Positions 7,493 to 8,844 of a stretch of 8,844 nucleotides of DNA are shown one piece after another. The stretch lies in assembly GCA_009705185.1 (NCBI GenBank), contig WLCS01000032.1, positions 1-8,844 on the forward strand. The letters are read 5' to 3'. The stretch is from Actinomycetota bacterium (GTDB lineage Bacteria > Actinomycetota > Actinomycetes > Nanopelagicales > Nanopelagicaceae). The notes under the pieces were generated by a model, which saw nothing but the letters and a program-made list of their open reading frames with translations, made no database searches and had not been told where the DNA came from. The translations under genes were made by a program, and so were the position numbers. Numbering within the stretch: the first letter of the stretch is position 1; every line of letters starts with the position of its first letter.

Positions 7493-8640
7493 GCGACCAT
7501 TCCCCTCTTTTTTGAAATCTCAAATATCACATCTTTGTAATGATCAATAAGTTGAGCGTTGATGTAATCCCATGTCCGGTGTTGGACAGCTTTCCTAGCA
7601 GCGGCTTGCATGAGGTCGAGTGAAGAATGCGAGCGAAGAGTTTCTACTGCATCAAGTAATTGATTGGGATCCGCTGTGTCAATGAGCAATCCCGTCACTC
7701 CGTGGTCAATGAGGTCGACAGGACCTCCTGTATCAGGGCCTATTACAGGAACTCCTGAAGCAAGCGCTTCTTGAATTCCTTGGCAGAAAGTTTCATGTTT
7801 TCCGGTATGGACAAAGATGTCAAACGATGCAACATATCGAGCCAACTCGGTACCAGATTGATATCCGACAAAGCGCGCATTTGGAAGACTCTTTTTAAAT
7901 CGTAAAGCAGCGGGACCATCGCCAACGATTACAAGTTGAGTATTCTCTTGCTTATCAAGAACTGCAAGATCGTCAATTCTTTTTTCATTCGCAAGACGCC
8001 CAACGTATCCAACAATGAGTTTTTCATTTTTACCCATGATATTTGCGCGAAGCGATGCATCCCTGCGTTCCGGTGTGAAATTAACTAAATCAACACCGCG
8101 CTTCCATAGTCGAACATTTTTTACTCCACTTTGCTCAAGATCTCTACACGCCCATTTCGATGGCGCCAAGGTGATGTCAGATGCTTGATGAATACGCGAG
8201 ACCCATCTTTTTAACGTTGAGTGCGCAATTGTGAGACCGTAGTGGCGAGCAAAACCTGCAATGTCTGTTTGATATACCGAGACTGTAGGTATTCCCATCT
8301 TCTTGGCAATCCGCGCAACGTAATGTCCAAGAAAAATTGGCGAGGCTAGATGAATTACATCTGGAGCAAATCCTTCGAGTAATGGTTCGAGATATTTACG
8401 GGGAACTCCCATAGGAATCAATTTCTTCATTGAGATACTGGGAACGTGTTTGATTTTGTAATCCAAATATCGAGTAGGTGCACCCTCGCTTTCCGGTGCG
8501 ATGATCAGAACTTCATGTCCTTGAGCTTTGCAATATTCAAGGAGTCTTAATACCGAATTAGTAACGCCGTTGACCTGAGGCAAAAATGCTTCAGTGACGA
8601 CGGCTATGCGCAGCTTCTCTGATGACGAGTTCTCGAACAT
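7489..8640 (-). CDS. mgtA: MgtA-like GDP-mannose-dependent alpha-mannosyltransferase (GT4)
   Basis: A 383-residue GT4 enzyme closely resembling the actinobacterial MgtA/Rv0557 family. Those proteins add mannose from GDP-mannose to a lipid anchor at the inner membrane face during glycolipid and lipomannan-like synthesis. Family signatures are clear: TEAFLPQVNGVTNSVLR at 16-32, PDVIHLASP at 93-101, SVYQTDIAGFA at 121-131, and WKRGVDLVNF at 179-188. Arg215 and Lys220 in VGRLANEK and the EX7E pair Glu283/Glu291 in HETFCQGIQE complete the donor site. ATG at 8640 gives about nine residues before the usual RIAVVTE start; no better start is available and no Shine-Dalgarno sequence is visible. It heads the minus-strand run, divergent from etfB, and its TGA overlaps the next gene's ATG. 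Donor specificity is inferred from family resemblance. Confidence 0.88.
   Translation of the reverse strand: MFENSSSEKLRIAVVTEAFLPQVNGVTNSVLRLLEYCKAQGHEVLIIAPESEGAPTRYLDYKIKHVPSISMKKLIPMGVPRKYLEPLLEGFAPDVIHLASPIFLGHYVARIAKKMGIPTVSVYQTDIAGFARHYGLTIAHSTLKRWVSRIHQASDITLAPSKWACRDLEQSGVKNVRLWKRGVDLVNFTPERRDASLRANIMGKNEKLIVGYVGRLANEKRIDDLAVLDKQENTQLVIVGDGPAALRFKKSLPNARFVGYQSGTELARYVASFDIFVHTGKHETFCQGIQEALASGVPVIGPDTGGPVDLIDHGVTGLLIDTADPNQLLDAVETLRSHSSLDLMQAAARKAVQHRTWDYINAQLIDHYKDVIFEISKKRGMVA
7501..7507 (-). promoter_or_regulatory. Ribosome binding site of the second glycosyltransferase
   Basis: GAGGGGA on the minus strand, 8 nt upstream of the ATG at 7492 and lying inside the last codons of the MgtA-like gene. 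It is the strongest Shine-Dalgarno match in the window and fits re-initiation or coupling at the ATGA overlap. Confidence 0.65.
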
Positions 8641-8682
8641 GGGTACAGAGTGAATGGCCGAGGATTCCGGCAGTTCATTTTC

Positions 8683-8711
8683 AGGTTACGCGTCATTGAA
8701 TAGAAGGTGAA
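8683..8711 (-). promoter_or_regulatory. Candidate promoter of the glycosyltransferase operon
   Basis: In the 139-nt divergent region the minus strand shows TTCACC (8711-8706), a 17-nt spacer and TAACCT (8688-8683). Each box is a partial match to the consensus. A transcript from here would have a leader of roughly 35-40 nt before the ATG at 8640. Some promoter is expected here because the genes diverge; this exact placement is only a motif match. Confidence 0.28.
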
Positions 8712-8740
8712 GTATTGGTTGAGACTTTTCGACGTGGAGC

Positions 8741-8756
8741 GCCTTCCCAAGAAGGC
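8741..8756. repeat. Short perfect inverted repeat upstream of etfB
   Basis: GCCTTC-CCAA-GAAGGC is a perfect 6-bp stem with a 4-nt loop, 23 nt before the etfB ATG. No T-run follows and no gene ends here, so it is not a terminator. It overlaps the -35 box of the candidate etfB promoter and could be a repressor site, or it may have arisen by chance. Confidence 0.4.
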
Positions 8757-8772
8757 TACCGGTCAGTAACAT
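8744..8772 (+). promoter_or_regulatory. Candidate leaderless promoter of etfB
   Basis: TTCCCA (8744-8749) and TAACAT (8767-8772) are 17 nt apart, each matching four of six consensus bases. The -10 box ends 7 nt before the ATG at 8780, so transcription could begin at or next to the start codon. If real, it rules out the in-frame ATG at 8771, which lies inside the -10 box. Confidence 0.28.
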
Positions 8773-8779
8773 GCTCGCC

Positions 8780-8844
8780 ATGAAGATTGCGGTGTGCGTA
8801 AAGCAAGTTCCCGATTCGTGGGCAGAGAAGAAGATGGTCAGCGG
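8780..8844 (+). CDS. etfB: Electron transfer flavoprotein beta subunit (EtfB/FixA), N-terminus only
   Basis: Only the first 21 codons are in the window, beginning MKIAVCVKQVPDSWAEKK. This N-terminus, above all the (V/I)CVKQVPD motif, is characteristic of the ETF beta subunit. That subunit binds AMP and pairs with the FAD-bearing alpha subunit to carry electrons from acyl-CoA and other dehydrogenases to the quinone pool. I prefer ATG 8780 because the family starts at MKI; the in-frame ATG at 8771 would add MLA. No clear Shine-Dalgarno sequence is present. The etfA partner is expected to follow outside the window. It is divergent from the glycosyltransferase run with 139 nt between the two starts. 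Confidence 0.86.
   Translation, partial: MKIAVCVKQVPDSWAEKKMVS

Noticed and set aside
6365..8640. The two glycosyltransferases as a tandem duplication
   Set aside because: They share only the general GT4 motifs (glycine loop, R...K, EX7E) and differ elsewhere, so they are separate subfamilies.
8741..8756. Inverted repeat as a rho-independent terminator
   Set aside because: There is no T-run on either side and no gene ends here; both flanking genes start from this region.
1..8844. CRISPR array, insertion sequence, tRNA/rRNA gene or defence system
   Set aside because: I saw no regularly spaced repeats, terminal inverted repeats, transposase, RNA-gene sequence or defence-type domains. The minus-strand housekeeping genes fill nearly all the space.

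Overview
The window looks like a chromosomal stretch of a low-to-moderate-GC member of the Actinobacteria. The clearest signs are the fabD-fabH-acpP-fabF order of a type II fatty acid synthase and KAS-II and ACP sequences of the actinobacterial type. A GT4 mannosyltransferase of the MgtA/Rv0557 type supports this. The moderate base composition, tiny intergenic gaps and scarce Shine-Dalgarno sequences suggest a streamlined genome, such as the freshwater acI/Nanopelagicales lineage. That placement is inference; no rRNA or other marker is present to confirm it.

Layout: eight genes (seven complete, one partial) lie on the minus strand and one partial gene on the plus strand. In minus-strand transcription order, from the right: an MgtA-like GT4 glycosyltransferase (8640-7489), a second GT4 glycosyltransferase (7492-6365), an SGNH/GDSL hydrolase (6363-5515), a glycogen debranching enzyme GlgX (5480-3366), then fabD (3348-2443), fabH (2443-1415), acpP (1309-1061) and fabF (1033 to beyond the left edge). 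The first three are coupled by a 4-nt ATGA overlap and a 1-nt gap. GlgX follows after 34 nt, fabD after 17 nt, and fabD/fabH overlap by one base (TAATG). The only larger gaps are 105 nt upstream of acpP and the 139-nt divergent region 8641-8779. At the right edge the first 21 codons of an electron transfer flavoprotein beta subunit run rightward.

How the genes work together: FabD loads malonyl onto ACP, FabH starts the acyl chain, and FabF elongates it. The two GT4 enzymes with the SGNH hydrolase look like a small glycolipid or lipoglycan module. GlgX debranches glycogen-type glucan. The arrangement places storage-glucan breakdown, envelope glycolipid synthesis and fatty acid initiation on one strand with almost no spacing. 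Whether they share one transcript is not decided by sequence; candidate internal promoters are visible before fabD and acpP.

Nothing here is an obviously new system such as a defence locus, mobile element, CRISPR array or RNA gene. The items most worth a second look are the GT-GT-SGNH module next to etfB, the possible leaderless starts (fabD, acpP, etfB), and the C-terminal extension of the SGNH protein.
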